The notes beneath the pieces are model-generated. The model made no database searches. It saw nothing but the letters and a program-made list of their open reading frames with translations, and was not told where the DNA came from. Shown here piece after piece: positions 52,626-62,216 of a stretch of DNA of 64,000 nt (position 1 is its first letter; each line of letters begins with the position of its first letter). Source of the stretch: Lachnospiraceae bacterium (GTDB lineage Bacteria > Bacillota > Clostridia > Lachnospirales > Lachnospiraceae). A program made the position numbers and the translations under genes. Location of the stretch: positions 1 through 64,000 of the forward strand of contig JAFYYS010000006.1 of the NCBI GenBank assembly GCA_017546025.1, in the 5' to 3' direction.

Positions 52626-53653
52626 TTATATTTTCCTTTATCCGAAGAGCTGTCATGCAGGGTGTGCCGCTTCTGTACGGTTCGACCGGTGAAATCATCA
52701 CCGAGAAATCCGGCCACCTGAACCTCGGTATCCCCGGCATCATGTATATGGGCGCCATCGGCGGCGTCATCGGCGGTTTCTTCTTTGAGCAGACCGGCGC
52801 CGACTTCAATCATTGGTACATCCGCGTTCTCGCGGTTTTAATTGCACTGTTCTGCTCGCTGCTCTTCTCGTGCCTGATGGGACTTTTGTACTGCTTCCTG
52901 ACCGTATCGATGCGTGCGAACCAGAACGTTACCGGTCTTGCCCTCACGACATTCGGTGTCGGCGTCGGCAACTTCTTCGGAGGTTCCCTGATCAAGATCA
53001 GCCACGCCGATGTTCCGACCGTTACGCTCACGAAGACGAGCGGCGCCTTCTCGACGAAGCTTCCGTTTGTGGATTCGGTTCACAGGCTTGCTGAAAAAGG
53101 CAGCTGCCCCGCTTTCGTTGACGAGCTGTGCCAGACGCTCTTCTCTTACAGCTTTCTCGCATATGCTTCGATTATCATCGCTTTAATTGCGGCACGCGTT
53201 CTGATGAAGACCCGCACCGGCCTGACGCTTCGCGCAGTCGGCGAGGATCCCGCAACGGCCGATGCCGCCGGCATTAACGTTAACCGTTACAAATACATCG
53301 CCACCTGCCTCGGCAGCATGATTGCCGGTCTCGGCGGCCTGTACTACATCATGGACTACGCCTGCGGCGTATGGTCGAGCGACGGCTTCGGCGACCGCGG
53401 CTGGCTGTCGGTTGCCCTCGTTATCTTCTCTCTTTGGAGACCGAACCTGGCCATCATCGGCTCGTTCCTGTTTGGCGGCCTGTACATCGTCCACAACTAC
53501 ATTCCGGACCTCTCCATGCAGGCTATGGAACTCTTCAAGATGTCGCCTTACGTGATGACGCTCGTCGTCCTCGTATTTGTCAGCATCAAGGAGAAGAAGG
53601 AAGCGCTTCCGCCCGCACACCTCGGTCTGAACTACTTCCGCGAGGAGCGCTAA
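52622..53653 (+). CDS. ABC permease 2 (NupQ-like)
   Basis: 343-residue permease. The N-terminal GVPLLYGSTGEIITEKSG with LNLGIPGIMYMGAI is characteristic of the second permease in BMP/nucleoside importers, and VGEDPATADAAGINV is the cytosolic loop that meets the ATPase. Last gene of the four-gene operon; a strong terminator follows 28 bases later. Confidence 0.93.
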   Translation: MIIFSFIRRAVMQGVPLLYGSTGEIITEKSGHLNLGIPGIMYMGAIGGVIGGFFFEQTGADFNHWYIRVLAVLIALFCSLLFSCLMGLLYCFLTVSMRANQNVTGLALTTFGVGVGNFFGGSLIKISHADVPTVTLTKTSGAFSTKLPFVDSVHRLAEKGSCPAFVDELCQTLFSYSFLAYASIIIALIAARVLMKTRTGLTLRAVGEDPATADAAGINVNRYKYIATCLGSMIAGLGGLYYIMDYACGVWSSDGFGDRGWLSVALVIFSLWRPNLAIIGSFLFGGLYIVHNYIPDLSMQAMELFKMSPYVMTLVVLVFVSIKEKKEALPPAHLGLNYFREER

Positions 53654-53680
53654 GCGCCCGCGAACAAAACCCGTTACAAA

Positions 53681-53719
53681 AAGAAGGACCAAAGCATTTT
53701 GCTGCTTTGGTCCTTTTTG
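53681..53719. terminator. Bidirectional terminator between the BMP and YD-repeat operons
   Basis: Thirteen-base stem AAGGACCAAAGCA/TGCTTTGGTCCTT followed by TTTTT on the plus strand and by TTCTTTTTGT on the minus strand, so it can serve both convergent operons. Confidence 0.88.
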
Positions 53720-53749
53720 ACAAATGCCATCTGATTCGTCGCAGGCGGA

Positions 53750-55132
53750 TTAATAGTAGGTATACTCGTATACCCATTGCTCTCCCGTTTCAGAGTCTAT
53801 CGTGTCTTCTATCAAAACAAGCCTTCTGTGCTCATCAAAAACATACCGGTCTCCCCAGCTTATCACGGAAACGTTTCCTGCCCCGTCATTCGACACGGAA
53901 TCAACCTTCATGAGCTCCCATACGTCCTCCGTAGATACATACACACCTCCCAGTGCTGTACTTCTTCTGTCAAAACAACTGATTGGGGTAAACTCCGAGA
54001 TTTCATATTGATACGGATATGCAAGATACCGAAACTCCGGCCCCGACTTCCATCTCTCTGTTACCCTGTAATACTCCGTAAGGGGCTCGTCCTCTGCTTC
54101 CCAGGTAAACTCCCAATCATACCAGTCCTCCAAAACCCCGTCGATCCACCACTTTTGGCTGATTATTAACCCTTTTTCGTCATACTCATACTCCGCCGCC
54201 AGTTTTCCTTCCCAATCATACTCTGCTCTCTTTCGGCAGATTCTTTCATCCCCGTCATAATAGAACAACGCCTTGTCGGTCATCTTACCTTCGTAGTAGC
54301 TTTCAATCTTCGCAGGTCTTCCCTGCCCGTCATAGAACCAGACCTCTTTCGAAAACGTGCCCAGATAGTAATCTATGCGCTCCGACTTGCGCTCCTTTTC
54401 ATCATAGGTAATGATTAGTTCTTTATCGATATCATAATCTCCCGAGAGTGTCCTCTCAATCAGGTTTCCGTAGTCGTCATACCGGCGTGTTTCAGAAGAC
54501 CTTGTCTCCCCGTTTGCATAGTAATACTCTCTCCGCAGCAGCCTTCCCTGATCGTCATAGGTCGATTTCCCGCTCTCTGTGACAGTGCCTGCTGCATTAT
54601 GGGTTTTCATAAAAACCGTCAGCTGCTCTCCTTCGTAATACGTATATTCGGTGGTGAACACGTCCGTTACAGCACCCTGGCCGTTTCTGATTTCTTTCTT
54701 CTCCGAAAGGATTCTTCCGTTTTCATCATAAGTGAACACGTAATCCTCTTCCGTCAGATGGCCAAGAAATGAAGTTGAATCCTCCCAGATATACCGGTGC
54801 TCCTCGCGCCCCGCCATGTCGTAGTCATGTGTCTCAACACGCATCACTCTTCTTTCGTCTCCGAGCACATCATAACTTCGCTTTGTATACCCCCAAGCCT
54901 CTCCCGTCGGAGTCGGCTCCGGCGTCGCAGTCGGTTTTACTTCCTCGGTTACTGTTCCTGTCGGGGTCGGCGTGGGATTTTCCTTCTTCGTCTTTTTTGT
55001 GAACATGCGGATGAGGAGCGCCGCTTCAATGATTATGGCAACCCCGCACACCGTAATCAGCCCCAGCAGAAACTGCTTTCTGCTGAGGCCGCGTTTCGTT
55101 TCTTTTTTCTTTTGTGTTTCCTGCACTGTCAC
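53750..55132 (-). CDS. Membrane-anchored YD-repeat protein 4
   Basis: 460-residue last member of four tandem paralogues. A basic N-terminus (LSRKQFLLGLITVCGV) leads into a single helix (about 20-42), a Thr/Pro linker, and then a chain of YD-like repeats (YDENGRI, YDDQGRL, YDDYGNL, YDEKERK, YDGQGRP, YDEKGLI). It ends VYEYTYY. Repeats should be outside the cell. The GTG start overlaps the stop of paralogue 3 (GTGA); a second GTG two codons later has better spacing to GGAGG. Unlike Rhs proteins there is no C-terminal toxin domain. Confidence 0.82.
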   Translation of the reverse strand: MTVQETQKKKETKRGLSRKQFLLGLITVCGVAIIIEAALLIRMFTKKTKKENPTPTPTGTVTEEVKPTATPEPTPTGEAWGYTKRSYDVLGDERRVMRVETHDYDMAGREEHRYIWEDSTSFLGHLTEEDYVFTYDENGRILSEKKEIRNGQGAVTDVFTTEYTYYEGEQLTVFMKTHNAAGTVTESGKSTYDDQGRLLRREYYYANGETRSSETRRYDDYGNLIERTLSGDYDIDKELIITYDEKERKSERIDYYLGTFSKEVWFYDGQGRPAKIESYYEGKMTDKALFYYDGDERICRKRAEYDWEGKLAAEYEYDEKGLIISQKWWIDGVLEDWYDWEFTWEAEDEPLTEYYRVTERWKSGPEFRYLAYPYQYEISEFTPISCFDRRSTALGGVYVSTEDVWELMKVDSVSNDGAGNVSVISWGDRYVFDEHRRLVLIEDTIDSETGEQWVYEYTYY

Positions 55133-56622
55133 TGTCCTCCCAGCTTCAGGCCGGAGCCCCCGAGCTGATAATCATATTCATAGACGAGTTCCCGCCGGAC
55201 CGTTCCGTCCGGAAGAAGCTCCTTCAGGCTGACAAGGTTCTCCCGTTCGTCATATTCCCACACCATATTACAATCCAAAGAATCCGAAGTCGAATTATCA
55301 ACAAATATGCTCTTGATTCTGCCGTCTTCAAACTCAGACTTCGCATACCAAAAACCGTTTTCTCCCATTGTATAATCCACATAGTTATATCCGTACAGTT
55401 CCCATCCGTATTCATGCCCCTTGCCGTCCGTCGTCACGTACGGAACCGAATACGCATCGGTTTTCAGGAAGGAGTATCGCGGAACGGACGGATCCTTGTC
55501 TTCCTTGCGTCGCTCCGTCTCCAAAGCGACCTCGTTCATCGGCGTAATCACATAGCGGAAATCTCTTTGCAATTCGTCCTTTCCTTCAATTGCTGCATCC
55601 ACACGGCCGTTATAAGTGGTGCAGCGGAAAATCTTCTTCCCGGGAAGCATCGGATCCTCATAGTCCCAGTCAAAGAATTCCGTGCAAGACCCGCCATACC
55701 AGTAAATGCGGAAAATCCTGCCCTGTTCATCAAACACTCTCTCATAAAGCAGGTCATCGACCGCCGTTCGTCTTGTACTCTTCGTGCACAAAGGCCCGGA
55801 AGCATACTCATATACCGTATAGAATTGCAAATTCCCGTCAATATCGATGTCTTCGCTCCGAATCAGCCGGCCTTCCTCATCGAAATGATTCCTGCAGACC
55901 AGTCTGCCCTGAAGATACCGGTCGGACACCCTCGCCGTCTCATCATACTCCGCGTGAAAGCCATCCTGGTCGGTTGTCTGGGCAGCAATCAGATTTCCCA
56001 TGGCGTTATAGGCTCTGTGTTCCTCCTTAATGATTCCGTCGCCGCTTGACCACGAATAGTAAATCATTTTGCCGGCATCGTTGTACCAGCTCTGTTCCAC
56101 CTCGACCTGGATTTCCTCTTCATTGATCTTACGCTTTACCGTAATCGGAGTCCCGCCGTAGGATTCATAGTCATACTCGTACCGGTATGTCGTCGCCTTC
56201 GGCAGGTTCCGGTCCGTCGTGTGCACCTCCTTGACCAGACGCCCCTGATCATCGTAGGAATAAACGACATCTTCGTCGCTGTCCCCGGTCTCACCCTCAA
56301 GCGCCGCAGTCCGGTGCGTATGCTCATGAAGCACCCGTCCGTCCTTATCCGCTTCGTGAATTTCAATCTTTTCGAGAATCTTCTCTCCATTTTCATAGCG
56401 GTATGTCGTCGCCGTATAGTTGATTGCTTCCGCCACGGCCTCAGTCTGCTTTCCGGGCCCCTTCTTCCCGGAATCCTCCTTCTTCTTGTCTCCTTTTCCT
56501 TTGGAAAATGTGTGGATCAGCAGAGCGCACTCAATAATCAGGGCGATTCCGCAGACCGCGGCGATGGCGATGATGAATTGTTTCTTCGTCAGTTTAAACT
56601 TCTTTTTTGGTTTCTCTTCCAT
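55129..56622 (-). CDS. Membrane-anchored YD-repeat protein 3
   Basis: 497 residues. N-terminus LTKKQFIIAIAAVCGIALI and helix as in its paralogues, then a Lys/Gly-rich linker, then repeats such as YDDQGRL, YNDAGKM, YNAMGNL, FDEEGRL, FDEQGRI and YDERENL. The end reads VYEYDYQLGGSGLKLGGQ, a Gly-rich tail lacking in paralogues 1 and 4. GAGGGGG precedes the ATG. Starts 24 bases after paralogue 2. Confidence 0.82.
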   Translation of the reverse strand: MEEKPKKKFKLTKKQFIIAIAAVCGIALIIECALLIHTFSKGKGDKKKEDSGKKGPGKQTEAVAEAINYTATTYRYENGEKILEKIEIHEADKDGRVLHEHTHRTAALEGETGDSDEDVVYSYDDQGRLVKEVHTTDRNLPKATTYRYEYDYESYGGTPITVKRKINEEEIQVEVEQSWYNDAGKMIYYSWSSGDGIIKEEHRAYNAMGNLIAAQTTDQDGFHAEYDETARVSDRYLQGRLVCRNHFDEEGRLIRSEDIDIDGNLQFYTVYEYASGPLCTKSTRRTAVDDLLYERVFDEQGRIFRIYWYGGSCTEFFDWDYEDPMLPGKKIFRCTTYNGRVDAAIEGKDELQRDFRYVITPMNEVALETERRKEDKDPSVPRYSFLKTDAYSVPYVTTDGKGHEYGWELYGYNYVDYTMGENGFWYAKSEFEDGRIKSIFVDNSTSDSLDCNMVWEYDERENLVSLKELLPDGTVRRELVYEYDYQLGGSGLKLGGQ

Positions 56623-56646
56623 AGTTTCCCCCTCGCAGTATGCTAT

Positions 56647-58338
56647 CTATTGTCCGCCCGCCTCAGAAGATGCAGTGTAGTAGGTGTACTCGTATTCGTA
56701 TAAATTGCCCAATTGATTGGTCTCTCCGTCGCTGATCCATTCCACTCTGATAACATTCCCTCTGTCATCAAAATCCCAGGTCACCAAATACCGCTTCAGG
56801 TTTCGAATCTTTTTCAGCCCGCCGAAGGAATAAAAATCGGCCTCCTCACAAGTCCGCCAGGTTTCTTTTTTTACATCGTATTCTCTGTGATAATACTGCT
56901 CTAAGTGATATTGCCCGGCCGGGGACACATAGTCCGAATAAAAAGATTTCAGACTTAGGACTGTCTTGGATTCATCGCTGTGATAATCATGCAGGCAGTA
57001 TATAAAGTCCCCATATGACAAATACCATTCCTGCTGTTCCGCCGCAGCAAGAGGTGTTATCAGATAAAGCGATTCTCCAGTCAGTATATCGTCTTCATAT
57101 ACCGTTTTTTGTAAAACATCTTTTGACCGGATTCCATCGTCTTGATAATCCCAATTGTACTCGATTCTTGTTTCTCTTCCCGTGCTGTTTTTTATAACAG
57201 ATTGAAGGATGCGTCCTTCTGAGTCATAAGTGTTCTTCGAAGTCTGTATCTTCCCTTCGTCATTTGTTCTCTTCTCCGTTTTTATCACGGCTGTTTTACC
57301 GGTCTTATCGGAATAAAAGAAATCTTCTTCTATGATTTCCCGAAAAGCCCAACTCTTTCTTCTTATTACCCTCCCTGTCTCATCGAAATACATCTCCTCC
57401 GATTCCGACGACTTTAGGTCCGTGGTTTTCCGCTCCCCTTCCGAATAGATGCGATAATTAATCTTCATTCCATTTAAATACTGAATATGTGAGATTTCCA
57501 CCCCATATTCATTATACTCATACTCGGTCCAGCTATCCATCAGGCCGTTTTCGCCATACTCCTGTGTTAACAAAGCCTTTCTGATTCCCGAATCATAATA
57601 GGAATACTCTTTTTTCCACGTTCCGGTTGTCCGCCCGTCATCCTCCATACGGCATGAGACAACTGAAACCACTTTACCGCCTTCATCATATATGGTTTCC
57701 GATTTTTCGGATACGGACCCTTTTTCATACTTGTACTCGATTTTCTCGATAAGTATACCGTTCTCGTTGTATTTTTCCGTGATGGAATTCTCTGTTTCAC
57801 CGTTTCCGTCGACAGTCCAAATCAGTATCACCGGCGCGGCCCCGTCTTTGTATTCATACGAAACCGTGCTCTTCTTTTCACGCGTAAAACTCGATTTCGG
57901 GTAATACTCCTTCGATACTCTGTCCTCCCGAATCAGCCTCTCCTGCTCATCATAGAAATAGAATACTTCTTGCGTGTTTTCCTGTTCACTGGGAGAAATC
58001 CCGATGAGATGCTGAATCACCTCGTAATCATACGTATAAACCAAACGGCCTTTGGAATCATAGTCCTCCTGCTTTATGGATTTAATCTGTCTGTCATTGT
58101 TCCCTGATGTCACATACTCTTTGCGGATAAAACTGTCAATCTTCTTCTCCGTAACAACACTCTCCGTCGGGGTGGGGGTGTTCTCCTCACCGTTGCCTTT
58201 CTCCTGCCTTTTTGAAAGCATATGAACAAGCAGAACCGCCTCGATAATCAGGGCGATCCCGCAGATTGCAACGATGCCGATGATGAATTGTTTCTTCGTA
58301 AGACGCGGTTTTCTTCCCTGACTGTCTGAAGTGCTCAT
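56647..58338 (-). CDS. Membrane-anchored YD-repeat protein 2
   Basis: 563 residues, the longest paralogue. LTKKQFIIGIVAICGIALII and helix, polar Thr/Pro linker, then repeats including YDSKGRL, YDEQERL, YNENGIL, YDEGGKV, YNEYGVE, FDETGRV, YDSEGRI and FDDRGNV. End: YEYEYTYYTASSEAGGQ. Codon use looks somewhat richer in A/T than in paralogue 1. GGAGA precedes ATG 58338, 56 bases after paralogue 1. Confidence 0.82.
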   Translation of the reverse strand: MSTSDSQGRKPRLTKKQFIIGIVAICGIALIIEAVLLVHMLSKRQEKGNGEENTPTPTESVVTEKKIDSFIRKEYVTSGNNDRQIKSIKQEDYDSKGRLVYTYDYEVIQHLIGISPSEQENTQEVFYFYDEQERLIREDRVSKEYYPKSSFTREKKSTVSYEYKDGAAPVILIWTVDGNGETENSITEKYNENGILIEKIEYKYEKGSVSEKSETIYDEGGKVVSVVSCRMEDDGRTTGTWKKEYSYYDSGIRKALLTQEYGENGLMDSWTEYEYNEYGVEISHIQYLNGMKINYRIYSEGERKTTDLKSSESEEMYFDETGRVIRRKSWAFREIIEEDFFYSDKTGKTAVIKTEKRTNDEGKIQTSKNTYDSEGRILQSVIKNSTGRETRIEYNWDYQDDGIRSKDVLQKTVYEDDILTGESLYLITPLAAAEQQEWYLSYGDFIYCLHDYHSDESKTVLSLKSFYSDYVSPAGQYHLEQYYHREYDVKKETWRTCEEADFYSFGGLKKIRNLKRYLVTWDFDDRGNVIRVEWISDGETNQLGNLYEYEYTYYTASSEAGGQ

Positions 58339-58394
58339 GTTTTCTCCGTAAATTCGTTGTTCCGCTATGACTGCGGTTTCATAAAACCGGTTAC

Positions 58395-59813
58395 TCAGTC
58401 AAAGTATGTATATTCGTATTCTGTCTGGTACAGAATCTCTCCGTCTTTATTCTTTTGAACGTTTTTTATCAGGTTTCCGTGATTGTCATACTCTTTGTAC
58501 TCGTGTTCCAGCCTTCTATACTCACCGACACTCCCATCCCATTTTCTCACATATGTTGTGGTGCTCACAATGTTCCCGGTGGTGTCAAGCACCGCCTCTA
58601 ACAACTGCATGCTGTCCCCGTCTTCATAATATGCCTTTTCGGAGTACTCCTGCAGCCAAAACTCAGTGATCTCCGTACGAATCCAAGTCGAAAAAGAATA
58701 ACTTTGGGAATAATTGTAATCACTCGGATCTCCGGGAGTTTCCGACTCATTATCCTTCCTCTCCACAAAATAAAAGTGCTCTCCGGTAACTTTCCCGGTC
58801 TGACTGTCACGAACCGTCCGCTTCATGATTTCCTTTTCCGGAAAGTCCGGATGCCTGCCGTCCCATTCATACTCTTCCTCTGCGGAATAAACAAACCGGA
58901 TGACTCTTCCCTCGCGGTCGAATTCTCTCTCTGTGTCCTTATCGCCATTCTCATTGTACCTAATGGTTTTTCTGACTATTCTGTTGTCGCCCTCGTATTC
59001 CAATTCCAGCCACCCAAGACTCCGTGGCTCGCCATTCTCTGTATCATATTCTTCCCGACGGATCAGCCTCCCCTGCTCATCATAATAATCGGCGTACCGC
59101 AATTCGTTCCCGACGTATCGAAGGACTTTTCGCTGTGCCTCTTCATAGACATCCTTCTCGTTTTTCCGCTCGTCAATTTTCGAAACGAGATTCCCGAAAC
59201 TGTCATATTCTCTTTCCTGTCGGCTCCACACATCTCCGTTCGCACGCGTTTCCGTTTTACTGAGAAGTGCTCCCCTTTCATTGCATTTCGTTTCTTTAAC
59301 GAGAACAACTTCATCGTTTTCATCGTATACCGTCTCCATCGTCGTATACGAATCAGGATACTCATAGACATACCTTATTTTTTCTCTCAGCTGCGGATCT
59401 TTGCTACCTACGTATCCTGTAATCGCGGAAAGAAGTCTGCCCTGATCGTCATAGGTATAAACCGCATCATATGTTTCCTCTTTTTCTCCGGCAAGGTGGA
59501 CATAATTCTTGTTATCGCTCCACCGGGAGTAATGCGTCGTCCGCCCTTCCGAATCCTTCTCATAGGTTTCCTTATAAACGACCTTTCTTCCCTCGTCGAT
59601 ATAATAATCATAGCGTGTCACGGAGTAACCGCCTGTCGTCTTCGCCGACTCCTCTGTCTTCGCCGGATCTCCCTTCTTGCCTTTATCATTCTTATTCTTT
59701 CCGGAAAATGTGTGAATCAGCAATGCCCCTTCAATTACCAGGACAATCCCGCAGATTGCTGCAATCCCGATGATGAACTGCTTCTTCGTCAGACGCCTTT
59801 TCTGTTTATCCAT
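58395..59813 (-). CDS. Membrane-anchored YD-repeat protein 1
   Basis: 472 residues. LTKKQFIIGIAAICGIVLVI and helix, a Lys-rich linker (about 40-60), then repeats such as YDDQGRL, YDENDEV, YDSFGNL, YDEQGRL, YNENGDK and FDREGRV. End: YEYTYFD. The ATG at 59813 stands six bases after the stop of the radical SAM gene, and its ribosome site (GAGGAAAG) lies at that gene's end, so the two are translated together. Confidence 0.83.
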   Translation of the reverse strand: MDKQKRRLTKKQFIIGIAAICGIVLVIEGALLIHTFSGKNKNDKGKKGDPAKTEESAKTTGGYSVTRYDYYIDEGRKVVYKETYEKDSEGRTTHYSRWSDNKNYVHLAGEKEETYDAVYTYDDQGRLLSAITGYVGSKDPQLREKIRYVYEYPDSYTTMETVYDENDEVVLVKETKCNERGALLSKTETRANGDVWSRQEREYDSFGNLVSKIDERKNEKDVYEEAQRKVLRYVGNELRYADYYDEQGRLIRREEYDTENGEPRSLGWLELEYEGDNRIVRKTIRYNENGDKDTEREFDREGRVIRFVYSAEEEYEWDGRHPDFPEKEIMKRTVRDSQTGKVTGEHFYFVERKDNESETPGDPSDYNYSQSYSFSTWIRTEITEFWLQEYSEKAYYEDGDSMQLLEAVLDTTGNIVSTTTYVRKWDGSVGEYRRLEHEYKEYDNHGNLIKNVQKNKDGEILYQTEYEYTYFD

Positions 59814-59819
59814 CTTTCC

Positions 59820-60833
59820 TCACTTTCTCCTCGCGCAACGCGGTGCTTCGTAAAGCCGGCCGCGCACGAAATAGTTGTATGACCGGCACCCGCCGGCGCA
59901 CCAGCCACCGAGCTCGCATGTCTTACAGGCTCCGGTCAGCATGCTCTTATCAAACTTACGGTTGTAGGCAAATGCCCCTTCGTCCTCCCAAATCTCTTTG
60001 AGTCTTCGCTCCCGCAGGTTCCCCTCGTTGAACCGTTCGTCGTACATTGACTCGCAGCCGCGCACATTGCCGACGCTGTCGATTCCGATGGCCGAAAGCC
60101 CCGCGCGGCACCCTGTAAAATATGCCTTCCCGCTCATGTTACCACGGATGCTGCCCTCCTCGGGCGTAAAATAACCGATATTGTCCGCGACACCCAGCAT
60201 AAACGGCGCCTTCTTCATATATTCGCTGACAAATGTGATGACTTCCCTCGGGTCAAATGCGATGTCGACCCCGCCGTTCGCCGCATTGCCCATCGGCGAA
60301 CAGGCCTGCAGCTGCCACGCAAAGATGCCGGTATCCTTCAGGATATCGTACAATTCGGGAAGATGCGTCGCATTTTCCGCATTCAGGGTGCTGATGACCG
60401 AGACCGGGATTCCGGCGGCGTGAAGCGTTTTAATCGCGCGCACGGCGCGGTCGTAGCTGCCCTCCTGGCGGTACCGGTCGTGAACCTCGCGCGGGCCGTC
60501 TAAGGAGACCGCAACCGACTCAATCTTCAGGCTTTTCAAGTCAGTAAGCAGACTCTCGGAGAACAGAAAGCCGTTCGTGATGATGTTCACAACAATCCCG
60601 TTTTCACAAAGTCGCGCGACGATTTCCTTCCAATCGCGGCGCATAAAAACTTCGCCGCCGATCATGGAGACTCTGCGACAGCCAAGCTCCGCCAATTGAT
60701 CGGCGACGGAATAACATTCTTCGGTCGTCAGCTCATTCTCTCTCGCACGGCCGCCCGCCGATCCGCAGTATTTGCAGGAAAAGCAGCAGGCAAGCGTAAT
60801 CTCCCATACACACTGTTTCAACTGATACTTCAT
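59820..60833 (-). CDS. Radical SAM/SPASM domain protein
   Basis: 337-residue iron-sulfur enzyme. The radical SAM cluster motif is CCFSCKYC (CxxxCxxC), SAM-binding GGEVFMR, and a SPASM domain follows with cysteines in GCRAGL, VRGCESM, CKTCELGGWCAGGCRSY and PRCARR, enough for two extra clusters. SPASM enzymes typically modify ribosomal peptides or proteins (family knowledge). No short precursor-peptide gene is recognised beside it; the nearest genes are the four YD-repeat paralogues downstream, which I propose as candidate substrates. AGGTGA precedes the ATG. Confidence 0.87.
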   Translation of the reverse strand: MKYQLKQCVWEITLACCFSCKYCGSAGGRARENELTTEECYSVADQLAELGCRRVSMIGGEVFMRRDWKEIVARLCENGIVVNIITNGFLFSESLLTDLKSLKIESVAVSLDGPREVHDRYRQEGSYDRAVRAIKTLHAAGIPVSVISTLNAENATHLPELYDILKDTGIFAWQLQACSPMGNAANGGVDIAFDPREVITFVSEYMKKAPFMLGVADNIGYFTPEEGSIRGNMSGKAYFTGCRAGLSAIGIDSVGNVRGCESMYDERFNEGNLRERRLKEIWEDEGAFAYNRKFDKSMLTGACKTCELGGWCAGGCRSYNYFVRGRLYEAPRCARRK

Positions 60834-60848
60834 AAATCACCTGTAAGG

Positions 60849-61328
60849 CTAGCAGTTCTTCGGTCCGTCATCGGAACGGAACACCTTCGTTCCGCAGTTC
60901 GGGCAGAACTTGAATCCCTCGCTAAGCGCAGTTCCGCACTCGTGGCAGAACTTCATCTTCGGAACGGGTTGCGGCGCGGGCTGCGGCTGGCTTCCTGCGC
61001 CCGGCTTCGGAAGCGGCGGTGCCGCGTAGACGAACATAATCGGTGGCCGGTTAACCTCCTCCGGCGTCGGGTTTCTGTGCATCTTTGCGGGATCAAACAT
61101 GAACCCATTAAGCGCCTGCTGCTCTTCCTCAGCCTTCTCGGCCTTCGCGCGGAAATAGTCAGGGCCTGCGTATACGCACATCATGGACGCCGCACGCATT
61201 TCCTCTGCCTGCTTCAGCATTTCTCTCCGCTTCGCATCCGATTCTTCGGTGCTTTCCTCGCACTTTGTATCTTCTTCGCTGATATTTTCGGGGTATTCTT
61301 TGTCCTTCAATTCATCAAAATCTGCCAT
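60849..61328 (-). CDS. Zinc-ribbon protein with acidic helical N-terminus
   Basis: 159-residue soluble protein. About 90 charged, helical residues (SDAKRREMLKQAEEMRAA), a Pro/Gln linker and a C-terminal zinc ribbon (CHEC/CPNC). No membrane helix. Function unknown. AAGGAGG lies seven bases before the ATG. It lies 15 bases before the radical SAM gene and 27 after rsmA, so it belongs to the same operon and might be a partner of the SPASM enzyme. Confidence 0.75.
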   Translation of the reverse strand: MADFDELKDKEYPENISEEDTKCEESTEESDAKRREMLKQAEEMRAASMMCVYAGPDYFRAKAEKAEEEQQALNGFMFDPAKMHRNPTPEEVNRPPIMFVYAAPPLPKPGAGSQPQPAPQPVPKMKFCHECGTALSEGFKFCPNCGTKVFRSDDGPKNC

Positions 61329-61355
61329 GGTTATCCTCCTTTTCAGCCTGAGCCG

Positions 61356-62216
61356 TTATTCCTCAAGCGCATCTGACAGAGCCGCGAAATCCGCGAGCGT
61401 CAGTGCTTCTCCGCGGATTGTTGCGGGCATGCCGAGCTTCTCCAGTGCCTCCGCGACCTGCTCCTTCGTGTAGGAAAGCTCCGCCGCGTTGCCGATGCCG
61501 TTCACAAGCGTCTTTCTTCTTTGGTTGAACGATGCCCGGATCAGGGCAAACATCTTTCTTTCATCCTTTACCGAAACCGGCGGCGTATCGTGAACCGTGA
61601 GCCTGATAACCGCCGAACCGACATTCGGCCGGGGCATGAAGCAGTTCGCCGGCACATTTGCCGCGAGATAAGGCTCGGAATAGTACTGCACCGCAAGCGA
61701 CAGCGCTCCGTAATCCTTCGTGCCGGGGCCGGTTTCCATGCGCTCTGCCACTTCCTTCTGGACCATGACCGTGATGCTCTCAATCGGCAGCCGGTCCTCT
61801 AAAAGCTTCATCAAAATCGGCGTCGTGATGTAATACGGCAGGTTCGCCACCACCTTGACCGGGCGGTCGCCGTACGGCGCCAGAAGCGCCGGAATGTCGG
61901 TCTTCATGATGTCGCCGGAAACAATCCGGAGGTTCTTATAATCCTTGCACGTATCGCCGGTCAGAATCGGAATCAGGTTCCGGTCAATCTCGACGGCAAC
62001 CACGTCGCCCGCGGCCTCACAAAGCCGCTGCGTCAGCGTCCCGATGCCGGGCCCGATTTCCAGAACCACGTCGTCCTTCCCGATTCCGGCCGCCGCGATG
62101 ATCTTCTCAATCACGTGCCCGTCAATCAGGAAATTCTGCCCGAATTTCTTCTGAAAATTGAAATGGTACCGCTGTAAAACCGCAATGGTTTCCTTCGGGT
62201 CACTCAGGTAAGCCAT
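61356..62216 (-). CDS. rsmA: 16S rRNA (adenine1518-N6/adenine1519-N6)-dimethyltransferase
   Basis: 286-residue methyltransferase that dimethylates two adenines in helix 45 of 16S rRNA. KKFGQNFLID, the SAM motif LEIGPGIGTLT, and the catalytic NLPYYIT are all present; the C-terminal domain shows SFNQRRKTLVNG. Standard length. GGAGG precedes the ATG, and the start overlaps the end of the flippase gene by 17 bases. Loss of RsmA is known to give kasugamycin resistance. Confidence 0.96.
   Translation of the reverse strand: MAYLSDPKETIAVLQRYHFNFQKKFGQNFLIDGHVIEKIIAAAGIGKDDVVLEIGPGIGTLTQRLCEAAGDVVAVEIDRNLIPILTGDTCKDYKNLRIVSGDIMKTDIPALLAPYGDRPVKVVANLPYYITTPILMKLLEDRLPIESITVMVQKEVAERMETGPGTKDYGALSLAVQYYSEPYLAANVPANCFMPRPNVGSAVIRLTVHDTPPVSVKDERKMFALIRASFNQRRKTLVNGIGNAAELSYTKEQVAEALEKLGMPATIRGEALTLADFAALSDALEE

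Noticed and set aside
53750..59813. Polymorphic Rhs toxin cluster with immunity genes
   Set aside because: No Rhs core cleavage motif, no variable toxin tips and no small immunity-like genes between the paralogues.
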